Shown: positions 1-8,493 of the stretch, one piece after another | Position numbering within the stretch: the first letter of the stretch is position 1 | Layout: every line of letters begins with the position of its first letter | NCBI RefSeq assembly: GCF_023091245.1 | Contig: NZ_JAHWXN010000002.1 | Location: 186,001-250,000, forward strand | DNA: 64,000 nt | Direction: 5' to 3' | DNA from: Microbacterium croceum | GTDB lineage: Bacteria; Actinomycetota; Actinomycetes; Actinomycetales; Microbacteriaceae | Program-made: the position numbers and the translations under genes | The notes under the pieces: generated by a model | What the model was told of the DNA's origin: nothing | Database searches by the model: none | The model's input: only the letters and a program-made list of their open reading frames with translations

Positions 1-1259
1 GCGAGCGCCAGCGCGAACAGCCCGTCGGCGAGCAGCGCCAGATCCGCCCCCGTCGCGACGGCGGCCGAGGCGACGCCGTCGAGCGAGGCCCGCACGAGCT
101 CACCGCCGACGCCGCGGTTCACCCGCAGCACGGTCTCGGCAGCCCGCGTGGCCGCCGTGACCCACGACGGCTCGGCCAGGCGCGCCCCGGCACGGGCGAG
201 CGCACCGATCGCCAGACCGTTCCAGCCGGTGATGAGCTTGCCGTCGACAGAGGGCGGCTCCAGACCCACCCGCTCCGACACCGGACGCCGATAGTAGCCA
301 CCCTCGTCGCGGCGTCCGTCGATCCAGGACTCCGAGTCCTGCGCGGCGCCGAATCCGCCACCCGGCCGCTGCAATGACGCGAGCAGGAACCCCGCGATCC
401 CCCTGGCCGTCGCCTCATCACCGGCATCGAGCGCGATCTCGAGCAGCTGGGCGTTGTCGGTCAGCATCCGCTCGTAGTGCGGCACGGTCCAGTCGCGCTG
501 GGTGGCGTAGCGGAAGAACCCGCCGTCCGCATCGCGGAGCTCGGATGCGGCCATCGCCGCGAGCGCCCGCTGCGCCGAGTGGGACGCATCCGCCGCCTCC
601 CGCACGACCAGCGGACTCTGCAGGAACCGCAGCGTCGTCGCGACCGGGAACTTGGGGGCACCGCCGTAGCCGCCGAACTGCTGGTCCTCGCGGGCGGCGA
701 TCGCGGCCGCGGCCGAGACCAGCGCCGCCACGGTGGGCAGGTCGGTCGGCGAGGCTTCCGCGGCCCGCATCAGGGCGTCGGTGACGGCATCCGCCGACTC
801 CTCCGCCTGCGCACGCCGGTGCGTCCACGCTTCGCCGACCGCCGCCAGCACCTCACGGAAAGACGGCAGCGGGGGCCGCGCGTCCGGCGGCCAGTACGTG
901 CCGGCGAAGAAGGTGCGACCGCGCGGTGTCGCGAAGACCGTGAGAGGCCAGCCGAGGTTCTGAGTGAACGCGGACGCCGCCGCCATGTATGCCCCATCGA
1001 CGTCGGGGTGCTCTTCGCGGTCGACCTTCACCGAGACGAAACCGTTGTTCATGAGGGCGGCGACCTCGGGATCCGCGAAGGACTCCCGCGCCATCACATG
1101 GCACCAATGGCAGGTCGAGTATCCGATCGAGATCAGCAGCGGCACATCGCGGCGCTGCGCCTCGGCGAACGCCTCCGACCCCCAGGGGTACCAGTCGACG
1201 GGGTTGTCGGCGTGTGCCCGCAGGTACGGGCTGAGGGTGTCGGCGAGCCGGTTGGTCAT
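1..1259 (-). CDS. YyaL/DUF255 thioredoxin-fold protein (3'-truncated by window edge)
   Basis: The reading frame is open from the left edge to an ATG whose first base is 1259, giving about 419 residues of a family that is usually 600-700 long, so the C-terminal part lies outside the window. The N-terminus has the family signature: a thioredoxin-like domain with STCHWCHVM (CxxC) near residue 42, then ESFADPEVA and [12 protein letters not shown]. Family members (YyaL, human SPATA20) join a thioredoxin domain to an (alpha/alpha)6 barrel related to N-acylglucosamine 2-epimerases; the exact reaction is not established. A TAGCGT box sits 6 nt before the ATG, consistent with leaderless transcription. 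The start is well supported because the conserved block begins at once (NPVDWYPWG near residue 20). Confidence 0.9.
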   Translation of the reverse strand, partial: MTNRLADTLSPYLRAHADNPVDWYPWGSEAFAEAQRRDVPLLISIGYSTCHWCHVMARESFADPEVAALMNNGFVSVKVDREEHPDVDGAYMAAASAFTQNLGWPLTVFATPRGRTFFAGTYWPPDARPPLPSFREVLAAVGEAWTHRRAQAEESADAVTDALMRAAEASPTDLPTVAALVSAAAAIAAREDQQFGGYGGAPKFPVATTLRFLQSPLVVREAADASHSAQRALAAMAASELRDADGGFFRYATQRDWTVPHYERMLTDNAQLLEIALDAGDEATARGIAGFLLASLQRPGGGFGAAQDSESWIDGRRDEGGYYRRPVSERVGLEPPSVDGKLITGWNGLAIGALARAGARLAEPSWVTAATRAAETVLRVNRGVGGELVRASLDGVASAAVATGADLALLADGLFALAL

Positions 1260-1265
1260 GCCTTC

Positions 1266-1271
1266 ACGCTA
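1266..1271 (-). promoter_or_regulatory. -10 box of leaderless promoter (YyaL gene)
   Basis: TAGCGT on the minus strand fits TAnnnT and ends 6 nt before the ATG at 1259. No Shine-Dalgarno is present. Confidence 0.5.
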
Positions 1272-1297
1272 CGCCGCGTGATGCGGTGGTGGGGCTG

Positions 1298-1867
1298 TCA
1301 GCCGACCAGCAGCTCGACCGGCCGGGATGCCGCGTAGCCGACCAGCGGCAGCGCCCGCTCGGCGGCGAGGTCGATGCGCGAGCGCAGCACATCGGAGATG
1401 ATCTCGTAGCGGTCGAAGTCGGTGTCGCTCGCGTACACCCCCAACGGCAGGGTCAGCGCCTGGAAGAACGCGAACAGCGGACGCAGCTGATGCTCGATGA
1501 TGAGGGCGTGGCGCTCCCCTCCGCCTGTGGCGGCCAGCAGCACCGGCTTGCCGACCAGATCGTACTGACCGACGAAGTCGAACAGGTGCTTGAACAGGCC
1601 GGTGAACGACGCCCGGTAGACAGGGCTTCCGACGATCAGCAGGTCGGCGGCCTCGATGGCCTGGAGCTTCTCCTCGACCTCGGGCGGCAGCTGGTCGCGA
1701 CGCAGCGCTCCCGAGAGCCGGGGGCCGATGTCGGTCAGCTCGATGACCTCCACGTCGACCTCGGCACGCTCGGCCACCGCATCGGCGATGGCGCGGACGA
1801 GGGCGGTGGTCTTGCTCGGCTCGTGCAGGGATCCCGACACGGCCACGACACGGTAGCGAGCTGTCAT
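1298..1867 (-). CDS. NAD(P)H-dependent FMN reductase (MsuE-like)
   Basis: 189-residue flavodoxin-fold reductase that would reduce free FMN with NAD(P)H, supplying FMNH2 to two-component monooxygenases. The phosphate-binding segment VSGSLHEPSKT is near the N-terminus and the flavin-site motif GSPVYRASFTGLFK lies mid-protein. Length and motifs fit the MsuE/SsuE group. I start it at the ATG at 1867, not at the longer frame from 1915, because the beta strand YRVVAVSGS begins right after it and a TACCGT box lies 7 nt upstream. No monooxygenase is adjacent, but two luciferase-like monooxygenases at 12471-13493 and 18798-20183 are possible clients (inference). Confidence 0.88.
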   Translation of the reverse strand: MTARYRVVAVSGSLHEPSKTTALVRAIADAVAERAEVDVEVIELTDIGPRLSGALRRDQLPPEVEEKLQAIEAADLLIVGSPVYRASFTGLFKHLFDFVGQYDLVGKPVLLAATGGGERHALIIEHQLRPLFAFFQALTLPLGVYASDTDFDRYEIISDVLRSRIDLAAERALPLVGYAASRPVELLVG

Positions 1868-1874
1868 GAGTTCG

Positions 1875-1880
1875 ACGGTA
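1875..1880 (-). promoter_or_regulatory. -10 box of FMN reductase gene
   Basis: TACCGT on the minus strand, 7 nt before the ATG at 1867, just downstream of the terminator hairpin of the preceding gene. Confidence 0.4.
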
Positions 1881-1888
1881 CCCACGAC

Positions 1889-1923
1889 GACGCCCCGTGT
1901 CGCGGGGAGCGACACGGGGCGTC
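1889..1923 (-). terminator. Strong hairpin terminator after aldo/keto reductase gene
   Basis: Perfect 15-bp inverted repeat (arms 1889-1903 and 1909-1923) with a 5-nt loop, 18 bp after the stop of the aldo/keto reductase and before the FMN reductase start. There is no clear U-tract, which is common for actinobacterial terminators. It separates two genes that otherwise look like one operon. Confidence 0.75.
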
Positions 1924-1940
1924 ATGTGCGATCTGACAGG

Positions 1941-2789
<849 letters not shown>

Positions 2790-2844
2790 GGACCGGTGAT
2801 GACGGGGGCGGCCGGACAGTGACGGATCATCTCCTCGGATGACA

Positions 2845-4053
2845 TCAGCGCACAGGTACGGCGGCCATCTTCGCCGCGCTCCACCCCACCAGACGCTCCA
2901 GGGGTCCCCGACCGACGAACATCGACCACAGTGTCGTGACCGCGAGGAGCCCGAGAGCCAGCACCGCCCAGAGGACATTGCTCGTGAAGTACCCGCCCGG
3001 CCCCGCAAGCAGCGCGATCACGAGCACGTGAGCGCTGTATGCCGACAGCGGCATGGACCCGAGCGCCCCCAGCGGGAGGAGCAGCCAGCGCAGCGGTCGG
3101 CTGAGCAGCAGGCACAGCGCGATCACGGCGAGCGCGAATCCGCCGGAGCCCAGGATCTCGGCGGTGCCGCCGCTGTGCGGTTCGACGGAGAGGAATGCGC
3201 GGAGGGCCGATCCCAGCGGATCGGCCTCGGCGAGCGACTGCGGGTAGGTCTCCCATCCGTTCGGCAGCACCTCCCCCGTCGACGAGTCTCCGGGGAGGAT
3301 GCTCGTGTCGCTCGCCCCTGACGAGTCGGAGCTCCACGAGAAGCTGGAACTCGACCCCGTGACTCCGGCCGTCGAACCCAGCGCGCCCAGACCGTAGCCA
3401 GCCGCGGCGAGCAGCACGCCGAGCCCGAGGGCCACGGCCGCCGTGCGCACCTGCTCGACATGCAGACGCCCGAGCGCCATCCCGCCCAGCACGAAGGCCA
3501 TCCACACCGTGATCGGGTAGGTGCCGTACAACACGAAGCCGATCCCCGCGCCGTAAGGGTTCAGCGTCACGGCGCCGAGCAGAGCGAGCAGCGCGGGGCC
3601 GGCGAGCGCGAGCACCGCGGAGGCGACGAGCAACTGCCACACCCGCCAGCGCAGGAAGGGGATGACGGCGACGTAGAGCAGCCCGTAGAGCGTGAGGATC
3701 ACGGCGATCGGAGTGTTCAGCAGCTCGAGCGCCAGCCCGATCACGAAGATCACCGCTCCCCGGCCGATCAGGCTCAATCGGATGCTCGGGATGCGCTCAC
3801 GGTCGGGCAGCGTGCTGCGCCCGGTCATCAGGGCGATCGAGACCCCGGCGAGCACCGCGAACAGGATCGAGGAGCGTCCGTGCACGAGGTCGGTCCAGGT
3901 GGCCGGGTCGAGCCACTGGAACGGCTCGGTCTCACCGATGTGCGCCCCGGCCATGCCGAGGATCGCGAGCCCGCGGGCGATGTCGAGGCCGAGGATCCGG
4001 GGCGGCCGTCCGAACTCTCGGAACCATTGAACAGGGCGAAGGGCGATGGTCAC
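2845..4053 (-). CDS. DUF1624/DUF418-type membrane acyltransferase-like protein
   Basis: About 402 residues, polytopic. The N-terminus GLDIARGLAILGMAGAH is the signature of heparan-alpha-glucosaminide N-acetyltransferase/DUF1624-like proteins, where the histidine takes part in transmembrane acetyl transfer. The C-terminal LGSMPLSAYSAHVLVI block resembles DUF418. A long serine/glycine-rich, probably extracytoplasmic loop sits in the middle. The substrate is unknown; cell-envelope acylation is an inference. Start: a GTG at 4053 has a TACGAT box 6 nt upstream; an in-frame ATG at 4083 is the alternative and would add 10 residues. It is divergent from hrpA. Confidence 0.75.
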   Translation of the reverse strand: MTIALRPVQWFREFGRPPRILGLDIARGLAILGMAGAHIGETEPFQWLDPATWTDLVHGRSSILFAVLAGVSIALMTGRSTLPDRERIPSIRLSLIGRGAVIFVIGLALELLNTPIAVILTLYGLLYVAVIPFLRWRVWQLLVASAVLALAGPALLALLGAVTLNPYGAGIGFVLYGTYPITVWMAFVLGGMALGRLHVEQVRTAAVALGLGVLLAAAGYGLGALGSTAGVTGSSSSFSWSSDSSGASDTSILPGDSSTGEVLPNGWETYPQSLAEADPLGSALRAFLSVEPHSGGTAEILGSGGFALAVIALCLLLSRPLRWLLLPLGALGSMPLSAYSAHVLVIALLAGPGGYFTSNVLWAVLALGLLAVTTLWSMFVGRGPLERLVGWSAAKMAAVPVR

Positions 4054-4059
4054 TCGATG

Positions 4060-4065
4060 ATCGTA
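4060..4065 (-). promoter_or_regulatory. -10 box of membrane acyltransferase-like gene
   Basis: TACGAT on the minus strand, 6 nt before the GTG at 4053. The same hexamer serves hrpA on the other strand 18 bp away, giving a compact divergent promoter pair. Confidence 0.45.
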
Positions 4066-4082
4066 GAGGGCGAATCGCGGCA

Positions 4083-4088
4083 TACGAT
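4083..4088 (+). promoter_or_regulatory. -10 box of hrpA
   Basis: TACGAT, 8 nt before the hrpA ATG. The overlapping GGAGGG at 4089-4094 could also act as a Shine-Dalgarno if transcription starts further upstream. Confidence 0.4.
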
Positions 4089-4096
4089 GGAGGGCT

Positions 4097-7000
4097 ATGT
4101 CCACACCCGTGATCTCGTACCCCCCGGAGCTGCCCGTCAGCGCGGCCAGGGAGGAGATCGCCGACGCCATCCGCGACCACCAGGTCGTGATCGTGGCCGG
4201 CGCGACCGGCTCGGGCAAGACCACCCAGCTGCCCAAGATCGCGCTCGAGCTCGGCCGCACACGCATCGCGCACACGCAGCCCCGCCGCCTGGCCGCGCGC
4301 ACGATCGCCGAGCGCGTCGCCGAGGAGCTGCAGGTCGAGCTCGGCACGCTCGTCGGCTACAAGGTGCGCTTCACCGACAAGGTCTCCGACGACACGCGCA
4401 TCGCGCTGATGACCGACGGCATCCTGCTCAACGAGATCCATCGCGACCGGCTGCTCACCCGCTACGACACGATCATCATCGACGAGGCGCACGAGCGCTC
4501 GCTCAACGTCGACTTCCTCCTCGGGTACCTCGTGCGGATCCTCCCCGAACGCCCTGACCTCAAGGTGATCATCACCTCGGCCACGATCGACCCGGAGAGC
4601 TTCGCGAAGCACTTCGCCCCCTCGACAGGCTCAGGCACCCAGGGTGATCCGGCGCCGATCATCGAGGTGTCCGGCCGCACATACCCGGTGGAGATCCGCT
4701 ACCGGCCCCTGATCGACGACTCGGAAGAGACGTCAGCGGCACCGACGGCAGGAGAGCCGGAGGACGAGGTCTCGGCGATCGTCGCCGCTCTCCGCGAGCT
4801 CGACCGTGAAGCACCCGGCGACGTACTGGTGTTCCTCCCCGGTGAAGCCGAGATCCGTGACGCCGCCGATGCGGTGCGCGGCGCGTACGCCCACGACCGC
4901 TCCCCCACCGAGGTGCTCCCCCTGTTCGGTCGCCTGTCCGCCGCGGAGCAGCACCGGGTCTTCGAGCGCAGCCGTGTGGCCGGTATGCGCCGCCGCGTGA
5001 TCCTGGCCACCAACGTCGCCGAGACGAGCCTCACGGTTCCCGGCATCCGCTATGTGATCGACACCGGGACCGCGCGCATCTCCCGGTACAGCAACCGCTC
5101 GAAGGTGCAGCGGCTGCCGATCGAAGCGATCTCGCAGGCCTCGGCGAACCAGCGCTCCGGCCGCGCCGGCCGCACGAGTGACGGCATCGCGATCCGCCTC
5201 TACTCCGAGGAGGACTTCGACCGCCGCCCCGAGTTCACCGAGCCCGAGATCCTGCGCACGTCGCTGGCCTCGGTGATCCTGCAGATGCTGTCGCTGGGCT
5301 TCGGAGACATCGCGGCGTTCCCGTTCCTCACCCCGCCCGACTCCCGCGGCGTGAAGGCCGCGTTCGATCTGCTCACCGAACTCGGCGCGGTCGAACCGTC
5401 GCGCCGCGACGGATCCCCGCACCTCACCCGCACGGGCCGCGACATCTCGCGCATGCCGATCGATCCTCGGTTCGCGCGGATGCTGATCGAGGCCGGCCGC
5501 CCGGGCTCCGCCGGGAGCGTCACGCGCGACGTGCTCGCCATCGTCTCGGGCATGACCATCCAGGATGTGCGGGAACGCCCGGAGGAGCGCCGCGAAGAGG
5601 CCGACCGGCTGCACGCCCGCTTCGTGGACCCGACCAGCGACTTCCTGACCCTGCTGAACCTCTGGAACCACCTGCGCGAACAGCAGCGCGAGCTCGGATC
5701 CAGCGCGTTCCGCCGGCTCTGCCGCGCCGAGCACCTGAACTACGTGCGGGTGCGGGAGTGGTTCGACGTGCACCGCCAGCTGCGCACCCTGGTGAAGTCG
5801 CCGGAGCGCCAGGGCCGCGACACCGGGGCGAGCGACCCCGACGCGATCCACCGCGCACTGCTGTCGGGACTCCTGTCGCAGATCGGCATCCTCGACGAGC
5901 GCAGCGCGCCCGGCGGGAAGTCGCATTCGCCCGCGAAGGACCCGAAGCGCCGCATCGCGGAGTACCGCGGTGCCCGCGGTATCCGGTTCTCGATCTTCCC
6001 CGGTTCCGGACTGCGCAAGAAGGCGCCGCAGGCCGTGATCGCGGCCGAGATCGTCGAGACCTCGCGCACCTTCGCCCGCACGGTCGCCGCGATCGACCCG
6101 GCCTGGGCGGAGTCGCTCGCCGGCGACCTCGCCAAGCGCCAGGTCACCGAGCCGCACTGGTCGAAGGATGCCGGCGCCGCCGTCGCCTTCGAGAAGGTGA
6201 CGCTGTTCGGACTCGAGATCATCCCGCGGCGACGCGTGCAGTTCGCGCGCATAGACCGCGCGGCCTCCCGCGAGCTGTTCCTGCGTCATGCGCTGGTCGA
6301 GGGCGAATGGGACCCGACGCGCATCGACAAGCGGGTGAGCGCGTTCTGGCGCAGCAACGGCGAGCTGCGCAAGCGTCTCGAGAAGCTCGAGGAACGGGAA
6401 CGGCGCCGCGACATCCTGGCCGGCGACGAGGCCGTGTACCGGTTCTACGACGAGCGCATCCCCGCGGACGTGTTCGACGTGCGCTCCTTCGAAGCCTGGT
6501 GGCGCGAGACGCTGCAGAGCACGCCGAAGCTGCTGGTGATGCGCGAGGGCGACCTGCTCGACGACGAGGAGCGCGCCGATCAGAGTGAGTTCCCGACCCG
6601 GTGGACGCAGGGCGACCAGGTGCTCGGGCTCGCCTACCGCTTCGAGCCCGGCGCCGCCGATGACGGGGTGAGCGTGGTCATCCCGCTCGCGCTCCTCGCG
6701 CAGGTCACGGACCGCGGCTTCGACTGGCAGGTGCCCGGACTTCGCGCCGAGCTGATCACCGGACTGCTGCGCGCGCTGCCCAAAGCCATCAGACGGCACG
6801 TCGTTCCTGCGGCCGACTGGGCCGAGAAGTTCGGCGCCGAGCTCGCGGGCGAGGGCCCGGAGTCGCACGGCGGTCTGCCCTCACGCACCCTGAAGGAAGC
6901 GCTCGCCCGGCTGATCCAGCCCCTCGCGAACCAGCTCGTCTCGGCGGCGGACTTCGAGGAGGAGCGGGTGCCGGCGCACCTGCGCATGAACTTCCGCGCG

Positions 7001-8062
7001 GTGGACGAGCGCGGGAGGACCGCCGGTTCCGGACGCGACCTCACCGCACTGCAGCAACAGCTCGCCGACCGGGCGCGCAGCAGCGTCGCCCGCTCGATCG
7101 CCGCTCCTCCACGGCCTCGCGGCGGTGCGAAGGAAGCGTCGGCAGCCGTGGCAGCGGCATCGGCGCGCGGCCCCATCGAGCAGGATGGCTTGACCGCCTG
7201 GACGTTCGGTGACCTCCCCGAGGTGCTCGACACCCGGGTCGCCGGCGGCGTCGTGCGCGGCTACCCGGCGATCGTCGACCAGGGCAAGACCGCGTCGGTG
7301 CGCGTGGAGTCGACGGCGGATGCCGCAGCTGCCGCGACCCGCGACGGCGTGCTGCGGCTGGTGCTGCTCGCGGTACCGTCACCGTCGTCGTACGTGCAGG
7401 AGCACCTCACGAGCCAGGAGAAGCTGGCACTCGCGGCCTCGCCGTATTCCTCAGCCGCCGCGCTGATCGAGGACTGCCGCGCCGCGGTGGCGCGTGCGGT
7501 GATCGACGCTTCGACCGGCTCAGCGACCGGCGAGGGACGCGGCGTGATCCGCACCGAGGCGGAGTTCACGCGCGTGCGCGATGCGGTCTCCGCATCCCTC
7601 GTCGACGACCTGTTCGCCTGCGTCTCGCTGGTCGCCCGCATCCTGACCGCCTCCCGCGAGGTCGAACGGGGCATCAAGTCGCAGAACTCCCTGGCCCTGC
7701 TCGGGCCGCTGAACGACATCCGCACGCAGCTCTCCGGCCTCCTGCATCCCGGCTTCGTCTCGGCGGCCGGCGTCGAGCGCCTCGCGCACTTCCCGCGCTA
7801 CCTGGCAGGGATGCTCGACCGTCTGAAGATGCTCGCGAGCGAACCGGGCAAGGACCGCGCCCGCATGACCGAGTACGAGCGCATGGCGAAGGCATACGAG
7901 GATGCCGGTGGCACGATCCCCCTCGCACCAGGGGCTCCGGCCCCGATCGTGGAGACGCGGTGGCTGCTGGAGGAGTATCGGATCAGCGTGTTCGCGCAGC
8001 GCCTGGGTACCGCGCAACCGGTGTCGCCGCAGCGCATCATGAAGGCGCTGGCCGGGCGCTGA
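4097..8062 (+). CDS. hrpA: ATP-dependent RNA helicase HrpA
   Basis: 1321-residue DEAH-box helicase, the usual size for bacterial HrpA. Walker A GATGSGKTTQ is near residues 34-43, the DEAH box near 129-132 (IIDEAHERSLN), SAT motif after it, then the helicase C domain with NVAETSLTVPGI and QRSGRAGRTSDG; the helicase-associated and OB-like parts follow, and a long DUF3418-type C-terminus. It unwinds RNA in the cytoplasm; E. coli HrpA is known to resolve stalled ribosomes. Two short insertions look foreign to the family alignment: APSTGSGTQGDP at residues 174-185 and ASTGSATGEG near 1138-1147, each encoded by a near-copy of the same approximately 20-bp DNA sequence. The reading frame stays open. 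The start has a TACGAT box and GGAGGG close by. Confidence 0.96.
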   Translation: MSTPVISYPPELPVSAAREEIADAIRDHQVVIVAGATGSGKTTQLPKIALELGRTRIAHTQPRRLAARTIAERVAEELQVELGTLVGYKVRFTDKVSDDTRIALMTDGILLNEIHRDRLLTRYDTIIIDEAHERSLNVDFLLGYLVRILPERPDLKVIITSATIDPESFAKHFAPSTGSGTQGDPAPIIEVSGRTYPVEIRYRPLIDDSEETSAAPTAGEPEDEVSAIVAALRELDREAPGDVLVFLPGEAEIRDAADAVRGAYAHDRSPTEVLPLFGRLSAAEQHRVFERSRVAGMRRRVILATNVAETSLTVPGIRYVIDTGTARISRYSNRSKVQRLPIEAISQASANQRSGRAGRTSDGIAIRLYSEEDFDRRPEFTEPEILRTSLASVILQMLSLGFGDIAAFPFLTPPDSRGVKAAFDLLTELGAVEPSRRDGSPHLTRTGRDISRMPIDPRFARMLIEAGRPGSAGSVTRDVLAIVSGMTIQDVRERPEERREEADRLHARFVDPTSDFLTLLNLWNHLREQQRELGSSAFRRLCRAEHLNYVRVREWFDVHRQLRTLVKSPERQGRDTGASDPDAIHRALLSGLLSQIGILDERSAPGGKSHSPAKDPKRRIAEYRGARGIRFSIFPGSGLRKKAPQAVIAAEIVETSRTFARTVAAIDPAWAESLAGDLAKRQVTEPHWSKDAGAAVAFEKVTLFGLEIIPRRRVQFARIDRAASRELFLRHALVEGEWDPTRIDKRVSAFWRSNGELRKRLEKLEERERRRDILAGDEAVYRFYDERIPADVFDVRSFEAWWRETLQSTPKLLVMREGDLLDDEERADQSEFPTRWTQGDQVLGLAYRFEPGAADDGVSVVIPLALLAQVTDRGFDWQVPGLRAELITGLLRALPKAIRRHVVPAADWAEKFGAELAGEGPESHGGLPSRTLKEALARLIQPLANQLVSAADFEEERVPAHLRMNFRAVDERGRTAGSGRDLTALQQQLADRARSSVARSIAAPPRPRGGAKEASAAVAAASARGPIEQDGLTAWTFGDLPEVLDTRVAGGVVRGYPAIVDQGKTASVRVESTADAAAAATRDGVLRLVLLAVPSPSSYVQEHLTSQEKLALAASPYSSAAALIEDCRAAVARAVIDASTGSATGEGRGVIRTEAEFTRVRDAVSASLVDDLFACVSLVARILTASREVERGIKSQNSLALLGPLNDIRTQLSGLLHPGFVSAAGVERLAHFPRYLAGMLDRLKMLASEPGKDRARMTEYERMAKAYEDAGGTIPLAPGAPAPIVETRWLLEEYRISVFAQRLGTAQPVSPQRIMKALAGR
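4619..4645 (+). repeat. Dispersed-repeat-like insertion 1 inside hrpA
   Basis: The core TCGACAGGCTCAGGCACCC is translated in frame as STGSGTQ. It falls between HF and APIIEVSGRTYPVE, which in typical HrpA proteins lie nearly side by side. It resembles a short sequence (TTCGACAGGCTCAGGGACC) that I recall as widely dispersed in Microbacteriaceae genomes; that recollection is not verified here. Confidence 0.5.
7508..7531 (+). repeat. Dispersed-repeat-like insertion 2 inside hrpA
   Basis: The core TTCGACCGGCTCAGCGACC is translated as STGSAT in the C-terminal half of hrpA. It differs from the first copy (4619-4645) at a few positions and keeps the same reading frame and orientation. Confidence 0.45.
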
Positions 8063-8440
8063 TAGAGCAGGATCATCGTGATCAGGAGGAGCAATTCATC
8101 TGCCCCGCGAGGCCTCCGTGTCCACCGCGATCTCTCGGTCCTTAGACTGCTCCTGAGCTCGAGGCTCCCTGGTCGCCACTGTTCCCACTTCTCAAGTTGA
8201 CGATCGCGCGGCCACCGTAACGCCAATCGTCGAATGCAAGAAAAGGCACGTGGGAGCAACCCAGGATGACCCAAACAACTCGCGTAAGCCCGAGCCTGGG
8301 AACTGCTTGGGCGCAACGACACGTGAAGGCCTTAGTCGCCTCATGATCCATGCGGGCGCCAACGCCACATTCCTGGACCGACGCACCTGAGCGCGTCTTT
8401 TTGCTACCAGCAAAGACAAGCCAGCGCGATCCTCAGCCCT

Positions 8441-8470
8441 CTGCCTCGACGCGTCTCTTTCGCGAGGCAG
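8441..8470. promoter_or_regulatory. Inverted repeat before OLD-family gene (possible operator)
   Basis: CTGCCTCG (8441-8448) pairs with CGAGGCAG (8463-8470); with a 3-nt bulge the stem extends to 10 bp. It lies where the -35 region of the adjacent promoter would be, so it could be an operator; a terminator hairpin for upstream transcription is the alternative. Confidence 0.4.
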
Positions 8471-8481
8471 GAAGATAGCTG

Positions 8482-8487
8482 TACGTT
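8482..8487 (+). promoter_or_regulatory. -10 box of OLD-family gene
   Basis: TACGTT, 6 nt before the ATG at 8494; no Shine-Dalgarno at a useful distance, so leaderless translation is likely. Confidence 0.45.
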
Positions 8488-8493
8488 TGCCGT

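Larger units (their letters stand above)
8063..8493. other. 431-bp intergenic region, lower GC, no intact gene
   Basis: No credible full gene. The 70-residue minus-strand frame at 8142-8351 has no recognisable domain. The plus strand at 8313-8390 encodes a short stretch, GLSRLMIHAGANATFLDRR, that faintly recalls the HAGANV...LQR block of tyrosine recombinases; it may be an integrase remnant or chance. Two hairpins follow: 8395-8417 (arms GTCTTT..GCT and AGCAAAGAC around ACC) and 8441-8470. Base composition drops here and stays low through the next gene, marking a possible island edge. Confidence 0.5.

Noticed and set aside
4733..6868. 711-residue open frame on the minus strand inside hrpA
   Set aside because: Arg/Gly-rich shadow frame typical of high-GC genes; the plus strand carries every HrpA motif.
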